Notes: generated by a model not told the origin, from the sequence alone. Counted from the stretch's first letter, positions 16,986-27,816 are shown. The stretch is DNA of 64,000 bases from Nostoc carneum NIES-2107 (GCA_002368155.1 AP018180.1:434001-498000), one strand, 5' to 3'. Made by a program: numbers and translations.

Positions 16986-18068
16986 TTAACCGATATGTTT
17001 AAAAACCATTTTTAGTAGTTCTGATTGTGTAAAAGGTTTGGTTAAATAACCTGAAGATCTCACCATTTTTGCCTTGGCTCTATCGATAAATCCTGTTCTG
17101 CCAGTTACCATCACAATCGGTGTATCCTTAAATTGTGAATGTCGCCGCAGTAAAGAACATAGCTCGTAGCCATCTAAATTGGGCATTTCTACGTCTAGTA
17201 GAATTAAATCTGGTTTACTTCGCAGTATTTGCATTAAAGCTTTTACTGGATCGTTAATTAGCACAACATAAAATGTTTCCTCATCCAAAAAGTGTTTGAT
17301 GGAATTTAGCACAGTCTGGCTATCATCAATACAGGCAATTGTATACAGCCCTTTAGTAACACGTTTTTGGACAAATGTATTCTTTTTTTCTTCAGGACGT
17401 GCAAAATTGTTTTGATTAGATAATTGCTGACCAAACTGAATTGGAGACTGGGGCTGCGCTGGCGGCATCTGTGTTCCTGGCATCATTGAGGAACCGCCAG
17501 CCGCAGGAGGGAGGGGTGACTGTGATTGAATATTTTGCCGATTTCTAATCTGCTTTTGGCAGTGTTCGACTATTAACCGCAAATCCAAGCTACAAAACTT
17601 TGGCAATCCATCTAAGGTAGCTTCTGAGTTGAATTCATAACTGCCTTCTTTGAGGGCTAAAAAAGGTTCCAGCACATCTTTTGCTAAATCCTCGATCAAG
17701 GTTCCCGCTTGCCTAGCGGTGAGATAATCTTGATCAACCAACCAGCAGATTGCTTGATAGTCTGAGTGGGAAATCGATTGATTTTCACTCATTGCTTCAA
17801 ACATCAACCGCATCTGTACCCGAGTGGCACTGTTGAGGGCAGGAATTTGCTGACTCAACCGCCGCAAGTGATTATCTAGCCTTTCAAAAACTTGATCTGA
17901 ATGAGAGGCGTAAGTAAGTTTACCGTCTGTTAAATATATCGACCAGGATATTGTTTCCGTATATACTCTTAAGCATCCTGTAGCATGGCGGCTGGTTAGC
18001 TGCGCCAACAGCGATAGCGGATGTAGTTTCTGGAACAACCTGTAGCTACCTATAGGAGTTGTGCTCAT
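16986..18068 (-). CDS. PATAN (DUF4388)-receiver response regulator (PatA/PilG/HmpA-like)
   Basis: The 360-residue protein opens the chemosensory operon. Residues 10-80 (LHPLSLLAQLTSRHATGCLRV, then YLTDGKLTYASHSDQ) are the start of a PATAN domain as in PatA, followed by a helical part to about 180, a Pro/Gln-rich linker (about 185-225), and a C-terminal receiver with LILLDVEMPNLDGYELC and a GYLTKPF Lys motif. PATAN regulators act as CheY-type outputs on type IV pili, interacting with the extension motor in studied cyanobacteria, and in PatA's case on heterocyst patterning. No DNA-binding domain is present. Confidence 0.9.
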   Translation of the reverse strand: MSTTPIGSYRLFQKLHPLSLLAQLTSRHATGCLRVYTETISWSIYLTDGKLTYASHSDQVFERLDNHLRRLSQQIPALNSATRVQMRLMFEAMSENQSISHSDYQAICWLVDQDYLTARQAGTLIEDLAKDVLEPFLALKEGSYEFNSEATLDGLPKFCSLDLRLIVEHCQKQIRNRQNIQSQSPLPPAAGGSSMMPGTQMPPAQPQSPIQFGQQLSNQNNFARPEEKKNTFVQKRVTKGLYTIACIDDSQTVLNSIKHFLDEETFYVVLINDPVKALMQILRSKPDLILLDVEMPNLDGYELCSLLRRHSQFKDTPIVMVTGRTGFIDRAKAKMVRSSGYLTKPFTQSELLKMVFKHIG

Positions 18069-19018
18069 TTTGCTTTTACTTCAGCTAAATTCAATACGTG
18101 TCAGCTAAACTTGTACATAGTTTTTCTAAGATACCAATTTAGCTATAAAATATTGGTGCTTTGTAGCATAACATACTAAAATACCGATACCCTTTTCTGG
18201 GTAAACTTAACTGTAGCTTTGTTTTCCGATTATAAAGCCTCAACCAATTGTGAATTTATTGTTAATTTACTTACTTATACTGAGATTATCAGACATCTCT
18301 GGATAATAAGTAAATAAAATTTAAAGAGTGGATGAAGTCATTGAAACCCAAGTAACCTTTGTTGAGATTTTCAAGGTAATAATACCCTTGAGCTACCAAT
18401 ATTTACCAATATTTTTAAGTATTTCCACGACTTAAAAAGCAATCTCAAAACTCAGTTTATTGTTAACTAAATTATAAGTAAGTTAATTTGAAAGTAATAT
18501 AAATTACCTGAATTGTTTAGTTGTTAATGTGGCACACAATATCTCTGCTAAAAGCATTAAAGGGGTCAAACCCCTCACTCCTGAATTTATCTAAGTATAT
18601 TTTGGGTCAAAAGTAATAATTATAGACGCGCTTTTTACAGAAATTAGCAGGAAAAATTTCCGCTTGAAAGGTAGAGGGTAAAACAGTCTCTAACTTGAGC
18701 ATTGAGTATTAGTAAGCTAATTGCTCTTCATTTCTCTAGACCGATTCGCCCATAGCCAGTAAATTATTTTTGACTGAGTGTAACTTCAGCGTTCATTAGC
18801 TGATTCTTCCCCAGCCCCATCCTATTGTTTGCTTCCAGATAGAATGAGCATCTTGAAGCCATGATTCAGGGTTTTCCATACTAAAAAAATTGACGCTTGC
18901 TCCTTTATTCTTGGGGATTGATCAAGCGCCTATCGTTTTGGTATCTGCATCCTCATATAAATACCTAATAGCTCTGATATTCACCATTTATTAGGTGTAG
19001 GATGACTTTGATTTAAAG
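18069..19018. other. 950-bp non-coding leader region of the chemosensory operon
   Basis: No gene is supported on either strand. A small hairpin AGGGGT-CAA-ACCCCT lies at 18561-18575. The right end is the 3' flank of tRNA-Leu. The operon promoter should lie in the first few hundred bases left of 18500, but I cannot assign it. Confidence 0.5.
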
Positions 19019-19100
19019 TGCGGATGAAAGGACTTGAACCTTCACTCCTCTCGGAACTAGAACCTAAATCTAGCGCGTCTGCCAATTCCGCCACATCCGC
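19019..19100 (-). tRNA. tRNA-Leu (anticodon UAG)
   Basis: Read on the minus strand, the acceptor arms GCGGATG and CATCCGC pair perfectly, with discriminator A. The anticodon stem CTAGA/TCTAG holds the loop TTTAGGT with anticodon TAG. A long class II variable arm and a GGTTCAAGT TPsiC loop identify tRNA-Leu. CCA is not encoded. It reads CUN codons. Confidence 0.95.
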
Positions 19101-19239
19101 ATTAGTAAAACATCATAGCACAACAATTTTTCTATGGGAATAGCTAGAAGCTGAAAAAGGGATGAACATAAAAATTCAATTTTATTAATATATCGTAAGC
19201 TGATACGCACCTAAATCAAATATTCTGGCGTTAGGGCTG

Positions 19240-19302
19240 TCAAGGGTCAATAGTCCAGAGTCAAAGGCTAGCTTGGACTTTGGACTCTTGACTTTTGACA
19301 AC
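19240..19302. repeat. TTGACTY-type heptamer inverted repeat
   Basis: GGGTCAA...AGAGTCAAAGG against GGACTCTTGACTTTTGAC: heptamer-like TTGACTC/TTGACTT units face each other and can pair. The same unit family occurs at 28537-28612, 33612-33660, 45936-45992 and 49181-49211. Confidence 0.6.
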
Positions 19303-19386
19303 CTGAGTGCGAAATATACAATTTAAATGCGTAACAGCTTAGGTTACATTAATAAAGTTTAACCTAGCGTTTTGTCTGCCCTTGGC

Positions 19387-19416
19387 GGTGCGTTATGCCT
19401 TGCCTAATAACGCACC
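19387..19416. repeat. Palindromic repeat GGTGCGTTAT...ATAACGCACC
   Basis: A perfect 10-bp stem with a 10-base loop, 27 bp beyond the 3' end of the alanine racemase gene. It is a member of the dispersed GGTGCGTTAC hairpin family. Confidence 0.65.
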
Positions 19417-19442
19417 TGACAAATACATTGCTTTTTCCGCTA

Positions 19443-20630
19443 CTAAGTCATTGATACGCGAGGTAAACGATGCTTAAACCCGCAAAGAATCTCCCAAGAA
19501 ATAGTATCTAATTTCTTTGCCCAATCGTTAGCCGAGATTTGTTCTTTACCCTGTTGCCCTAATAATGTAACTACTTCTCCTTCTTGGATATCAGGGATGC
19601 TACTCACATCAACCATTAACTGATCCATTGTAATTGTGCCAATTTGGGGTATGCGCTGACCGCGAATTAACACTTGCATATTGTTGGAAAGATGACGCGG
19701 TACACCATCAGCGTAACCAATACCCACAACAGCAATCCGGAGTTCGTGAGAGGCAATAAATTGATGTCCGTAGCTTACGCCAGTCCCAGCACTAATAGTT
19801 TTTACTTGGGTGACACGTGCCTTGACTTGCAAAACTGGCTGGAGGTTGATGGTATTTTGTAAATGCTCAGAGGGGTAAAGTCCGTAAACCGCTAAACCAA
19901 CACGCACAATGTTGTAGTGCAAGCTGGAATCTGCAAGAGTGGCGGCGGAATTAGCTAAGTGCAAACAAGGTGGTTCAATTCCCATAGCTTTGATTTGAGC
20001 GATCGCTTCCTCAAATCTCCTATGCTGTTCTTTCATAACTGTAGTGTCTGGATCGTCTGCTGTTGCTAGGTGAGAATAAATGCTAGCAATGCTCAGATGG
20101 GGTAAACTTTTTACCAACTGGACAAACTCACCCGTTTGTTGCCAGTTAGTTCCTAAGCGAGACATACCTGTATCTAACTTGATATGTACGGGTAAAGGAG
20201 AACTATGTTGTATTGCTTCTAGGGTGTTGGAAAAGACTAAAGCTTGCTTAGGGCTGCACAATGTGGGTTGAAGTTTCCACTGGGCGATCGCTTGAATTTG
20301 TTCGGGAGTTTGAATAGCACCTAATATTAATATGGGAGCTTTAATACCTGCTTCTCGTAGTTGAATCCCCTCTGGAACTGTAGCGACTCCCAACCAACTA
20401 GCACCTGATTCTAATGCTGTTTTGGCAACACTAACTGCACCATGTCCATAAGCATCAGCTTTGACAACTGCCATTAGTTGAGTCTGTGAAGATAGTAAGC
20501 TGACTAATTGCCGGACATTGTGCGATAACGCTGCTAAATCAATTTCTACCCAAGCACGTTGGCACAACCAAGCATAGGTATCACATCCAGTGCCAGAGGC
20601 TACTGAGGTAATTTGTTTGCTACTTAACAT
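19443..20630 (-). CDS. alr: Alanine racemase
   Basis: The 395-residue PLP enzyme interconverts L- and D-alanine for peptidoglycan. The PLP lysine is K57 in VVKADAYGHG; the C-terminal beta domain has GVSYGHQF and the later GTITMDQLMVDVS. Length is close to the usual 370-390. An N-terminal extension of about 20 residues precedes the family start at WVEIDLAAL, so an internal start cannot be excluded, though no obvious Met fits. It is monocistronic. Confidence 0.95.
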   Translation of the reverse strand: MLSSKQITSVASGTGCDTYAWLCQRAWVEIDLAALSHNVRQLVSLLSSQTQLMAVVKADAYGHGAVSVAKTALESGASWLGVATVPEGIQLREAGIKAPILILGAIQTPEQIQAIAQWKLQPTLCSPKQALVFSNTLEAIQHSSPLPVHIKLDTGMSRLGTNWQQTGEFVQLVKSLPHLSIASIYSHLATADDPDTTVMKEQHRRFEEAIAQIKAMGIEPPCLHLANSAATLADSSLHYNIVRVGLAVYGLYPSEHLQNTINLQPVLQVKARVTQVKTISAGTGVSYGHQFIASHELRIAVVGIGYADGVPRHLSNNMQVLIRGQRIPQIGTITMDQLMVDVSSIPDIQEGEVVTLLGQQGKEQISANDWAKKLDTISWEILCGFKHRLPRVSMT

Positions 20631-21100
20631 ATTTACTTACTCCTATCACACCATACAAGGCTTCTAGATAACCTAGATAATCTATGTATTCAACTTTTGG
20701 CAGATGAATCAGATTAATCAGGCAGTTTACCCTTGATTATGGAATTGTCACAAGACCGCTCAATGGTAAATTTGTGTGCCTTGTGTAGTAATTTTTGGCA
20801 AAATTCATTTTGTAGACCAAAGATGATGGTTTACAAAAATCCAACTTCTTTATTAGCTATCGGTTATAAGTAATTTTTGCTACTTAACTTCAGTCAGCAT
20901 GGCTCTGACTATTCTTATATTTCCATACTCAGCCAACCCGATATAGCTTACTTCTGTAGGGTTATGTTAATTGATGCTTATATATTGAGCATTTATTGGC
21001 TGTAGTTGGCAATTAGGGAGAAAGTATAATTTATTCTCATCACACAACTACTATGGATCTGTGTTAATATATGTAAAACTAATACCTTGAGCGCTTATCA
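20631..21100. other. Divergent promoter region of alr and the HNH gene
   Basis: 470 bp with no supported gene. It carries the promoters of two divergent genes. No recognisable operator was found. Confidence 0.5.
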
Positions 21101-21598
21101 ATGGGTAAGGTTTTAGTCCTCAATGCCTCTTACGAACCGCTCAATATTACAAGTTGGCGACGAGCTGCGGTTTTGTTAATTAAGGGCAAGGCAGAACGCA
21201 TTGAACATAACGGTAAATTCCTGTACTCGGATTTTCCATTGCCAACAGTAATCCGGTTGCGTCATTATGTGCGCGTTCCCTATAAAGAAATTCCTTTAAC
21301 TCGAAGAAATATCTTGCACCGCGATGGTCATACTTGCCAATATTGCGGTTACACAGGGGACGAGCTAACTCTGGATCATGTCCTCCCGCGATCGCGTGGC
21401 GGTGGAGATAGTTGGGAGAACATTGTTACAGCTTGTGTGCGTTGTAATGTTAAAAAAGGCAGTCGCACGCCTCACGAAGCCCATATGCTTTTACGCCATC
21501 CTCCCCGCCAACCATACAGCAGCCTCTATTTTGAGGTGAGCAAGCATTTAAAGAGTGGATTGCACCAAGAGTGGCAAAAATATGTAATAGGTCTTTGA
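21101..21598 (+). CDS. HNH endonuclease-family protein
   Basis: A 165-residue protein with an N-terminal beta-rich part (VLVLNASYEPLNI, WRRAAVLLIKGKAE) and an HNH nuclease core with two zinc knuckles C79-x2-C82 and C112-x2-C115 around LDHVLPRSRGG (H93). This single-copy family is widespread in cyanobacteria, outside mobile elements. Substrate and cellular role are unknown; its stable presence argues for a housekeeping DNA- or RNA-related role rather than a homing or restriction enzyme. Confidence 0.9.
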   Translation: MGKVLVLNASYEPLNITSWRRAAVLLIKGKAERIEHNGKFLYSDFPLPTVIRLRHYVRVPYKEIPLTRRNILHRDGHTCQYCGYTGDELTLDHVLPRSRGGGDSWENIVTACVRCNVKKGSRTPHEAHMLLRHPPRQPYSSLYFEVSKHLKSGLHQEWQKYVIGL

Positions 21599-22398
21599 GC
21601 CTCAGCATTTAAATCATCACGGTTGAGCATTCTAACATAGAAATGCTCTTGTGTCATCTTACCTAGGGTATATCTTACTGGGTGTCAGAGCAGAGAGTCA
21701 TGGTGTTGTCATCGGCTACACACAGTACTCTTCTAGAGTTTTGCCTGCGCTCAAATATCTTTGGGTATTGGCAAGCTCCTTATTCTACCTTATGGCATTC
21801 ATAAACTGCAAGGCGGCGAGGGAATTTAGCAGAATTATGAAAGTCAATTGGAAAAGGTCATTTTTCGTTAACAATAAAAATAAGAGATAAAACTAGGAGC
21901 TTGAGAATTATCCCATCAATCAATACCAACGACAAAGTAGGTAAAAACTGTAACCATACAAATACCAATTCCCAAAATGTACAAAAGCACTAAAAATATA
22001 TGATTGGCGGAGTTATTGGGTAAAAAAGCTGGATAACAGCAAGTCTAGACATCCATAAGTTTGGTGCTTTTAAAGGTCAGCTATTAGCCCAGTGATAAAC
22101 ATCAAAAGTTCTGTTTATTTCTCTTTAAAAGAGAAAAATAAAGAAGATGAAAAAAAATATATTATCTTGATAATGTTTTTTAAAATACTCAGTAAGATGT
22201 TTGCCAGAGGCTATTCATTTTGGCTAGTAGAACTTGGTAGACACTGACTGTTGGTTTTGATAAAAAATAGACCGAGATATATAGTGCTATGCCTCTATAT
22301 TTTTGCGAAGATCATTATGTGTGGCGAAATCAGTAAACATCTGATTGTAGTATTTTCCAACGAATTCATGGAGCCTCACGCTTACAACAACATTCCCT
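21599..22398. other. 800-bp intergenic region
   Basis: A GAGCATT / AATGCTC hairpin (21625-21648) may end the HNH transcript. A 19-bp palindrome TTTCTCTTTAAAAGAGAAA lies at 22118-22136. A 79-codon frame at 21651-21890 lacks family features and is not accepted. The downstream part is AT-rich and presumably holds the DHH gene promoter. Confidence 0.5.
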
Positions 22399-23682
22399 AT
22401 GCAATCGAATTCTTCCTTGATGCAGTTTGAGAGTTTATCATTGACCACAGAGCCGAACCAAGAGGATGCTGAAATAGACCCAGTGCCTGTTGAGGTGCCA
22501 CTTGCTAAAACCTCCTTACCACCATCGGCAAGTGACGGAGGCATTTATCTAATTCAGCGTAGTAATTCTCTGGTGTCTCAAAAGTCAGAGGAACTGCAAA
22601 AAACCCTTTTAGCACACCGACACGAGCGTCAGCTGATCATCTTACAAGACTTTCCTGACCCTGATGCCCTCTCTTGTGCGTGGGCATACCAGTTAATCGC
22701 CCAGCAGTACGATATCAAGTGTGAAATTATTTATGCTGGGACTTTAAGCCACCAAGAGAACATTGCCTTAGTCAAGCTCACAAATTTACCTGCCCAGCGT
22801 TGGACATTGCAAAATATCAAAAGTAAAGATTTGTCATCTTACCAGGGTTTCATCTTAATTGATAACCAAGGAACTACAAGTCAACTATTGTCGGCAGTCC
22901 AGCAAGCAGGAATACCTCTAGTTGCAGTCATTGACCATCACAGCGTACAGGCGGATCTTAAACCAGAATTTATTGATGTCCGTCCTTATGTACGCGCAAC
23001 AGCAACAATTTTCACCCAGTACCTACAATCGGGATTACTGACATTAGATAGCAGCATCAATCAGCATGTTAAATGTGCTACAGCCTTGATGCATGGCTTG
23101 CGATCGGATACAAATCGACTGATGCAAGCACAAGAAGAGGATTTTATGGCTGCTGCATATCTGAGTCGATTTTATGATGCCCAGTTGCTAAACGCCATTT
23201 TACAGGCGAATCGGTCTAAGCGGGTGATGGATGTAATTGAGCGAGCGCTCAAAAACCGCATCGTACAAAATAACTTTTCCATCGCGGGTGTTGGTTATCT
23301 ACGTTATGATGACCGCGATGCCATCCCCCAAGCAGCAGATTTCCTCGTAACTGAAGAAAACGTTCACACCGCTGTAGTTTACGGTATTGTTCACGATGAA
23401 GATGATGAATTAGAAGTAGTTATTGGCTCTCTAAGAACTACTAAACTTACCCTTGACCCTGATGAATTCATCAAAGAAGCCTTTGGACAAGATAGTAATG
23501 GGCGCTTTTTTGGTGGTGGACGAACAGGTGCAGGCGGCTTTGAAATCCCGATGGGCTTTTTATCTGGCGGTAACGAAAATTCCGCTTACGCAAAAATGAA
23601 ATGGGAAGTTTTCGACACTCAAATCAAGCAGAAATTGCTGAAATTAGTTAATCCCAAAGATAACCCAATTCAGTCAGAGTAA
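22399..23682 (+). CDS. DHH-family phosphoesterase
   Basis: The 427-residue protein has DHH/DHHA1 phosphoesterase signatures: DFPDPDALSCAWA (D87, D89), the FILIDNQ strand, VAVIDHHS with the DHH motif at 179-181, and the C-terminal GGGRTGAGGFEIPMGF substrate motif. Relatives (NrnA/RecJ-like) degrade nanoRNA, pAp or cyclic dinucleotides using Mn2+; which substrate applies here is not visible. The first ~50 residues are Pro/Ser-rich and probably disordered. It stands alone with a terminator-like hairpin about 90 bp downstream. Confidence 0.9.
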   Translation: MQSNSSLMQFESLSLTTEPNQEDAEIDPVPVEVPLAKTSLPPSASDGGIYLIQRSNSLVSQKSEELQKTLLAHRHERQLIILQDFPDPDALSCAWAYQLIAQQYDIKCEIIYAGTLSHQENIALVKLTNLPAQRWTLQNIKSKDLSSYQGFILIDNQGTTSQLLSAVQQAGIPLVAVIDHHSVQADLKPEFIDVRPYVRATATIFTQYLQSGLLTLDSSINQHVKCATALMHGLRSDTNRLMQAQEEDFMAAAYLSRFYDAQLLNAILQANRSKRVMDVIERALKNRIVQNNFSIAGVGYLRYDDRDAIPQAADFLVTEENVHTAVVYGIVHDEDDELEVVIGSLRTTKLTLDPDEFIKEAFGQDSNGRFFGGGRTGAGGFEIPMGFLSGGNENSAYAKMKWEVFDTQIKQKLLKLVNPKDNPIQSE

Positions 23683-24233
23683 GCTTGGAAATAAAGCTTA
23701 ACCAGTAGATAGGTAATGCCTATTAAATTAGGCTGAAAGATGATTATTCATCTTTAATTACATTTAAACTTGAGCCAAGGAATTTTTATTTCTTGGCATT
23801 TTATCTAGTTGTAGTTCCTTAAATATTAAGGAAATTGGTATTTGCAAAGTATTAAATTTTAATTAACAGTAAGATGGGTACTAAATAGAGCTTTGCTATT
23901 AAAGATAACTGGTAAGGGCTGTTATTAGTCATTGGTGAGCCACTGCGTTGGATGGGTTCCCTGGCTTGTTAGCCGGAAGCGTTCCCGTAGGGTAGCAAGT
24001 GGCAACATTGGTAAGGCTTTCAAACCCATTTATATTTCGTCATATAGTTTGGTTTATTTACACCGACTTACTTAGTTATCATCCCGGTTAAATCGCAAGA
24101 TGTAGCAGTGACCATATAACAAAATATAAAAAACTTCTTTTGGTTTATTCATCAACCAGTTTTATGGCTGCTCAATTAACCAAGAGATAACAAACTCATA
24201 GATATAAATTTCGTATAAACAACATCAGCAAAT
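23683..24233. other. Intergenic region with dispersed-repeat-like segment
   Basis: Contains the hairpin at 23774-23797 and, at about 23930-24010, a GC-richer segment with GCGTTCCCGTAGGGTAGC, which looks like a fragment of a dispersed cyanobacterial repeat. No gene is supported. Confidence 0.45.
23774..23805 (+). terminator. Probable terminator of the DHH gene
   Basis: Stem GCCAAG / CTTGGC (23774-23779 with 23792-23797) with an AT-rich loop, followed by ATTTTAT, 91 bp after the stop. Confidence 0.5.
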
Positions 24234-24728
24234 ATGGAATTATATTTAATTCGTCATGGCATAGCCGAAGAGAGGACGGCTGATATTCAAGATGAAGAGC
24301 GAGTTCTTACCAAAGAAGGAAGACAAAAAACAGAAAAAGTTGCAGAACGTCTAGTAAAGTTGGGTTTGGAGTTTGATTTAATTGTTACCAGCCCCTTAGC
24401 TAGAGCGCTTCAAACAGCAGAGATTTTAATCGCAGCCGGATTAAGTTCTCAGATAGAAGAATCTCATCACCTGACACCTGATGGTAATATCGATAATTGG
24501 GTGAAACAGTGGTTAGAGCCAAGAAATTATGCCCCAAATACCCGACTTGCCGTAGTAGGACATGAACCTTGTTTGAGCCAATGGGCAGAAATTCTTCTTT
24601 GGGGGGAAGTCAAAGCAGGTTTAGTCTTGAAAAAAGCAGGTATGATCGGGATAAAACTACCAGAAATAGGCTCTCCCCTGGGTCGTAGTCAGATGTTTTG
24701 GTTGACACCACCCAAGTACTTGCTTTAA
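24234..24728 (+). CDS. sixA: SixA-type phosphohistidine phosphatase
   Basis: A small (164-residue) histidine-phosphatase-superfamily protein with the catalytic RHG motif at the N-terminus (LYLIRHGIAEE, H8), LIVTSPLARALQTAEI, and the second His in VVGHEP. Length and motif order match SixA, which removes phosphate from Hpt-domain histidines. The true substrate in cyanobacteria is not shown by sequence. Start ATG 24234. Confidence 0.87.
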   Translation: MELYLIRHGIAEERTADIQDEERVLTKEGRQKTEKVAERLVKLGLEFDLIVTSPLARALQTAEILIAAGLSSQIEESHHLTPDGNIDNWVKQWLEPRNYAPNTRLAVVGHEPCLSQWAEILLWGEVKAGLVLKKAGMIGIKLPEIGSPLGRSQMFWLTPPKYLL

Positions 24729-24840
24729 CGGTTTTTCACAGTTATGAAAGGACTTAGATTATAACTGTAAACTGTTCTTGCAATAACGATTTCTGGTAAG
24801 TTAGCCTGAGCAAATCTTTCACAAAGCAGATGGTGTTGCC

Positions 24841-25977
24841 ATGTCGGTGTGCGAATATAAGCCCGGGTTGGAAGGCATTCCTGCTGCCCAATCCAGTATC
24901 AGCTATGTTGACGGGCAAAAGGGAATACTAGAATATCGGGGCATCCGGATTGAGGAGTTAGCAGCAAAAAGTACATTTTTGGAAACTGCTTATCTTCTAA
25001 TTTGGGGTGAATTGCCAAGTAAAGAAGAACTAGCAGCATTTGAGGAGGAAGTTCGTCTCCACAGACGAATCAAATATCGCATCCGGGACATGATGAAATG
25101 CTTTCCCGAAAGCGGACACCCTATGGATGCTTTACAAGCCTCCGCTGCTGCATTAGGCCTGTTTTACTCTCTTCGGGATTTACATAATCCTGCCTACATT
25201 CGAGATTCTGTCGTGCGCTTAATCGCTACTATTCCTACAATGGTAGCGGCGTTCCAGTTGATGCGGAAAGGAAATGACCCCGTGCGCCCACGGGATGATT
25301 TAGACTACTCCGCCAACTTTCTGTATATGCTCGACGAGAAAGAACCCGATCCGTTGGCGGCGAAAATTTTTGATATTTGCTTGATACTTCATGTCGAGCA
25401 TACGATGAATGCTTCTACCTTTAGCGCTAGGGTGACGGCTTCTACCCTCACAGATCCCTATGCAGTGGTTGCAAGTGCGGTGGGAACCTTGGGTGGCCCC
25501 TTGCATGGCGGCGCAAATGAAGAAGTCATTCAAATGCTAGAAGATATTGGCTCTGTAGCTAATGTTCGTCCCTACGTTGAAGACCTGATACAGCGCAAAG
25601 CGAAAATTATGGGCTTTGGGCATCGCGTGTATAAGGTGAAAGACCCCAGAGCCACGATTTTGCAAAACTTGGCAGAAGAGCTGTTTTCCAAATTTGGCGA
25701 AGACAAGTACTATGAAATCGCCCAAGAGATGGAACGGGTAGTAGCCGAAAAATTAGGTCATAAAGGGATTTATCCTAATGTTGACTTTTACTCGGGATTG
25801 GTGTATAGAAAGATGGGCATTCCCACCGACTTATTTACACCAATTTTTGCGATCGCCCGTGTTGCTGGTTGGCTAGCTCACTGGAAAGAACAGCTAGAAG
25901 AAAACCGAATTTTCCGTCCCACTCAGGTTTACAATGGTCAGCATGAAGCTCCTTATATCCCCATTGACCAACGCTAA
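24841..25977 (+). CDS. gltA: Citrate synthase
   Basis: The 378-residue enzyme condenses acetyl-CoA and oxaloacetate to citrate, entry to the cyanobacterial TCA pathway and 2-oxoglutarate supply for nitrogen assimilation. The N-terminus has YVDGQKGILEYRGIRIEEL; catalytic regions are HVEHTMNAST, GGPLHGGANEE, GFGHRVYKVKDPR and NVDFYSG. The length fits the short type I/methylcitrate-synthase-like bacterial form. It precedes the ndhAIGE genes in the same direction but is separated by 720 bp, including a hairpin. Confidence 0.95.
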   Translation: MSVCEYKPGLEGIPAAQSSISYVDGQKGILEYRGIRIEELAAKSTFLETAYLLIWGELPSKEELAAFEEEVRLHRRIKYRIRDMMKCFPESGHPMDALQASAAALGLFYSLRDLHNPAYIRDSVVRLIATIPTMVAAFQLMRKGNDPVRPRDDLDYSANFLYMLDEKEPDPLAAKIFDICLILHVEHTMNASTFSARVTASTLTDPYAVVASAVGTLGGPLHGGANEEVIQMLEDIGSVANVRPYVEDLIQRKAKIMGFGHRVYKVKDPRATILQNLAEELFSKFGEDKYYEIAQEMERVVAEKLGHKGIYPNVDFYSGLVYRKMGIPTDLFTPIFAIARVAGWLAHWKEQLEENRIFRPTQVYNGQHEAPYIPIDQR

Positions 25978-26697
25978 TTAACTGTCAACATCCCCGGTCT
26001 TTGGCACTGTTTGGTAGGTAGGTAACGTAAAAAAGCGCTATGGCAGGGGAAATAATTTTCAAGTATCTCCGCTTTAGCGTTGGCGATCGCTTTTTTGTAG
26101 AAGCAGCTGCAGCCAGAGGCGATGGTAGGGCTGATACAAGCTTTACTAGTAGTCCACCAAAGCCACTCTGCTATTTCTCTTTCTTCCCACTTTCTTGACA
26201 ATCTTTGTTCCCTATCTGGCTGAAGCCTTAGCTACGACATTAGCAACCAAAGCAAAGCCCACTAACCTGTCTACGCAATTTATTTCTGTACCTTCACAGT
26301 TGGGTTGGTGGAGTACTAGTAATCCCAGCCCCCATTTCTGGCAAATTATCAAACTTGTAGAAAGCGAAAACCGTTGCCACAATGGAGGCGGAAACATTTG
26401 TGCTGAATTTCGAGGCAGTATGTGCCTATATTGCTGTGCAATGCTTCTCTCCTAAGTTTTGATTTTAGCCAAGTAAATGGGGGTTTGTGATTTGTAAATC
26501 CCAATCCCAACCATAAGTAGATCTTGATATCTAGGTTGGGAGGGCTAAAACCATCCAACGATATACTAAACATGGGAATTGGCAAATCATCATCAATTAA
26601 ATGTAATCATCCAAGGATCAAGGATGAAGGCTGAAGGCTGAAATTTTCTTATTCATACTTCATACTTCACACTTCAGTTGACTTAAAGAGCGGAAAC
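25978..26697. other. 720-bp gap between gltA and ndhA
   Basis: A long-loop stem AAAAAAGCG / CGCTTTTTT (26029-26037 with 26088-26096) may end the gltA transcript. Heptamer-like GAAGGCT and TTCATACTTCA units lie at 26619-26680 just before ndhA. Short frames here (26195-26455 and antisense) show no family features. Confidence 0.5.
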
Positions 26698-27816
26698 ATG
26701 AATTCAGGAATTGACCTCCAAGGAACTTTTATTAAATCCCTCACGGATTTAGGATTACCACCAGACGCAGCCAAAGCGATTTGGATGCCTCTGCCGATGA
26801 TACTGATGCTAATTGGGGCAACAGTGGGAGTATTAGTAGCTACATGGCTAGAGCGGAAAATTTCCGCCGCAGCTCAGCAGCGAATTGGCCCGGAATACAT
26901 GGGGCCTTTTGGTTTGCTGGTACCAGTCGCAGATGGTTTGAAGCTCGTCTTTAAAGAAGATATAGTCCCAGCCAAGTCCGACCCCTGGCTGTTTACTCTC
27001 GGCCCCATCATTGTTGTAATTCCAGTGTTTCTGTCGTTTCTGATTGTGCCCTTTGGACAGAATATTGTCATTACAAATGTTGGCATGGGGGTCTTTTTAT
27101 GGATTGCCTTGTCTAGCATTCAGCCAATTGGCTTATTAATGGCTGGCTATGCATCCAATAACAAATACTCGCTCTTAGGCGGCTTAAGGGCTGCAGCGCA
27201 ATCAATTAGTTATGAAATTCCCCTGGCGCTGAGTGTGTTAGCGATCGCAATGATGTCTAACAGCCTCAGCACCGTTGATATTGTTAACCAGCAATCTGGT
27301 TACGGCATTTTGGGTTGGAATATTTGGCGACAACCAGCAGGTTTTCTCATCTTTTGGATCGCCGCCCTAGCTGAGTGCGAACGCTTACCCTTTGACTTAC
27401 CCGAAGCCGAAGAAGAACTAGTAGCAGGGTATCAAACAGAATATGCCGGGATGAAATTCGGTTTATTTTACCTGGGTTCCTACGTTAACTTAATCCTTTC
27501 TAGCTTACTTGTTGCTATTTTATACCTCGGTGGTTGGGATTTTCCCATCCCCATCAGTGCGATCGCTAATTGGCTAGGTGTTAGTGAACTCAATCCAGTA
27601 TTGCAGGTTGTAACTGCATCTTTGGGTATCATTATGACCGTACTCAAAGCCTACTTACTAGTATTTGTCGCCATTTTGTTGCGCTGGACAGTACCCCGGG
27701 TACGGATTGACCAATTGTTAGATCTAGGATGGAAGTTCTTACTACCAGTTGGTTTGGTTAATCTGCTATTAACCGCCGCCCTGAAACTAGCTTTTCCCGT
27801 CGCCTTTGGAGGTTAG
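26698..27816 (+). CDS. ndhA: NDH-1 subunit 1 (NdhA)
   Basis: The 372-residue membrane subunit (NuoH/ND1 family) lies at the junction of the NDH-1 arms, next to the plastoquinone site, and serves respiration and cyclic electron flow in thylakoids. About eight hydrophobic helices are visible. Conserved stretches include [19 protein letters not shown] in the first loop and [19 protein letters not shown] in the large quinone-side loop. ATG start at 26698. First of ndhA-ndhI-ndhG-ndhE. Confidence 0.97.
   Translation: MNSGIDLQGTFIKSLTDLGLPPDAAKAIWMPLPMILMLIGATVGVLVATWLERKISAAAQQRIGPEYMGPFGLLVPVADGLKLVFKEDIVPAKSDPWLFTLGPIIVVIPVFLSFLIVPFGQNIVITNVGMGVFLWIALSSIQPIGLLMAGYASNNKYSLLGGLRAAAQSISYEIPLALSVLAIAMMSNSLSTVDIVNQQSGYGILGWNIWRQPAGFLIFWIAALAECERLPFDLPEAEEELVAGYQTEYAGMKFGLFYLGSYVNLILSSLLVAILYLGGWDFPIPISAIANWLGVSELNPVLQVVTASLGIIMTVLKAYLLVFVAILLRWTVPRVRIDQLLDLGWKFLLPVGLVNLLLTAALKLAFPVAFGG

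Noticed and set aside
21651-21890. Open frame of 79 codons
   Set aside because: No Shine-Dalgarno, no family features, poor codon use; lies in a gap with hairpins.
26195-26455. Open frame of 86 codons between gltA and ndhA, and antisense frames
   Set aside because: Low coding quality, no motif; could be a remnant but nothing supports it.
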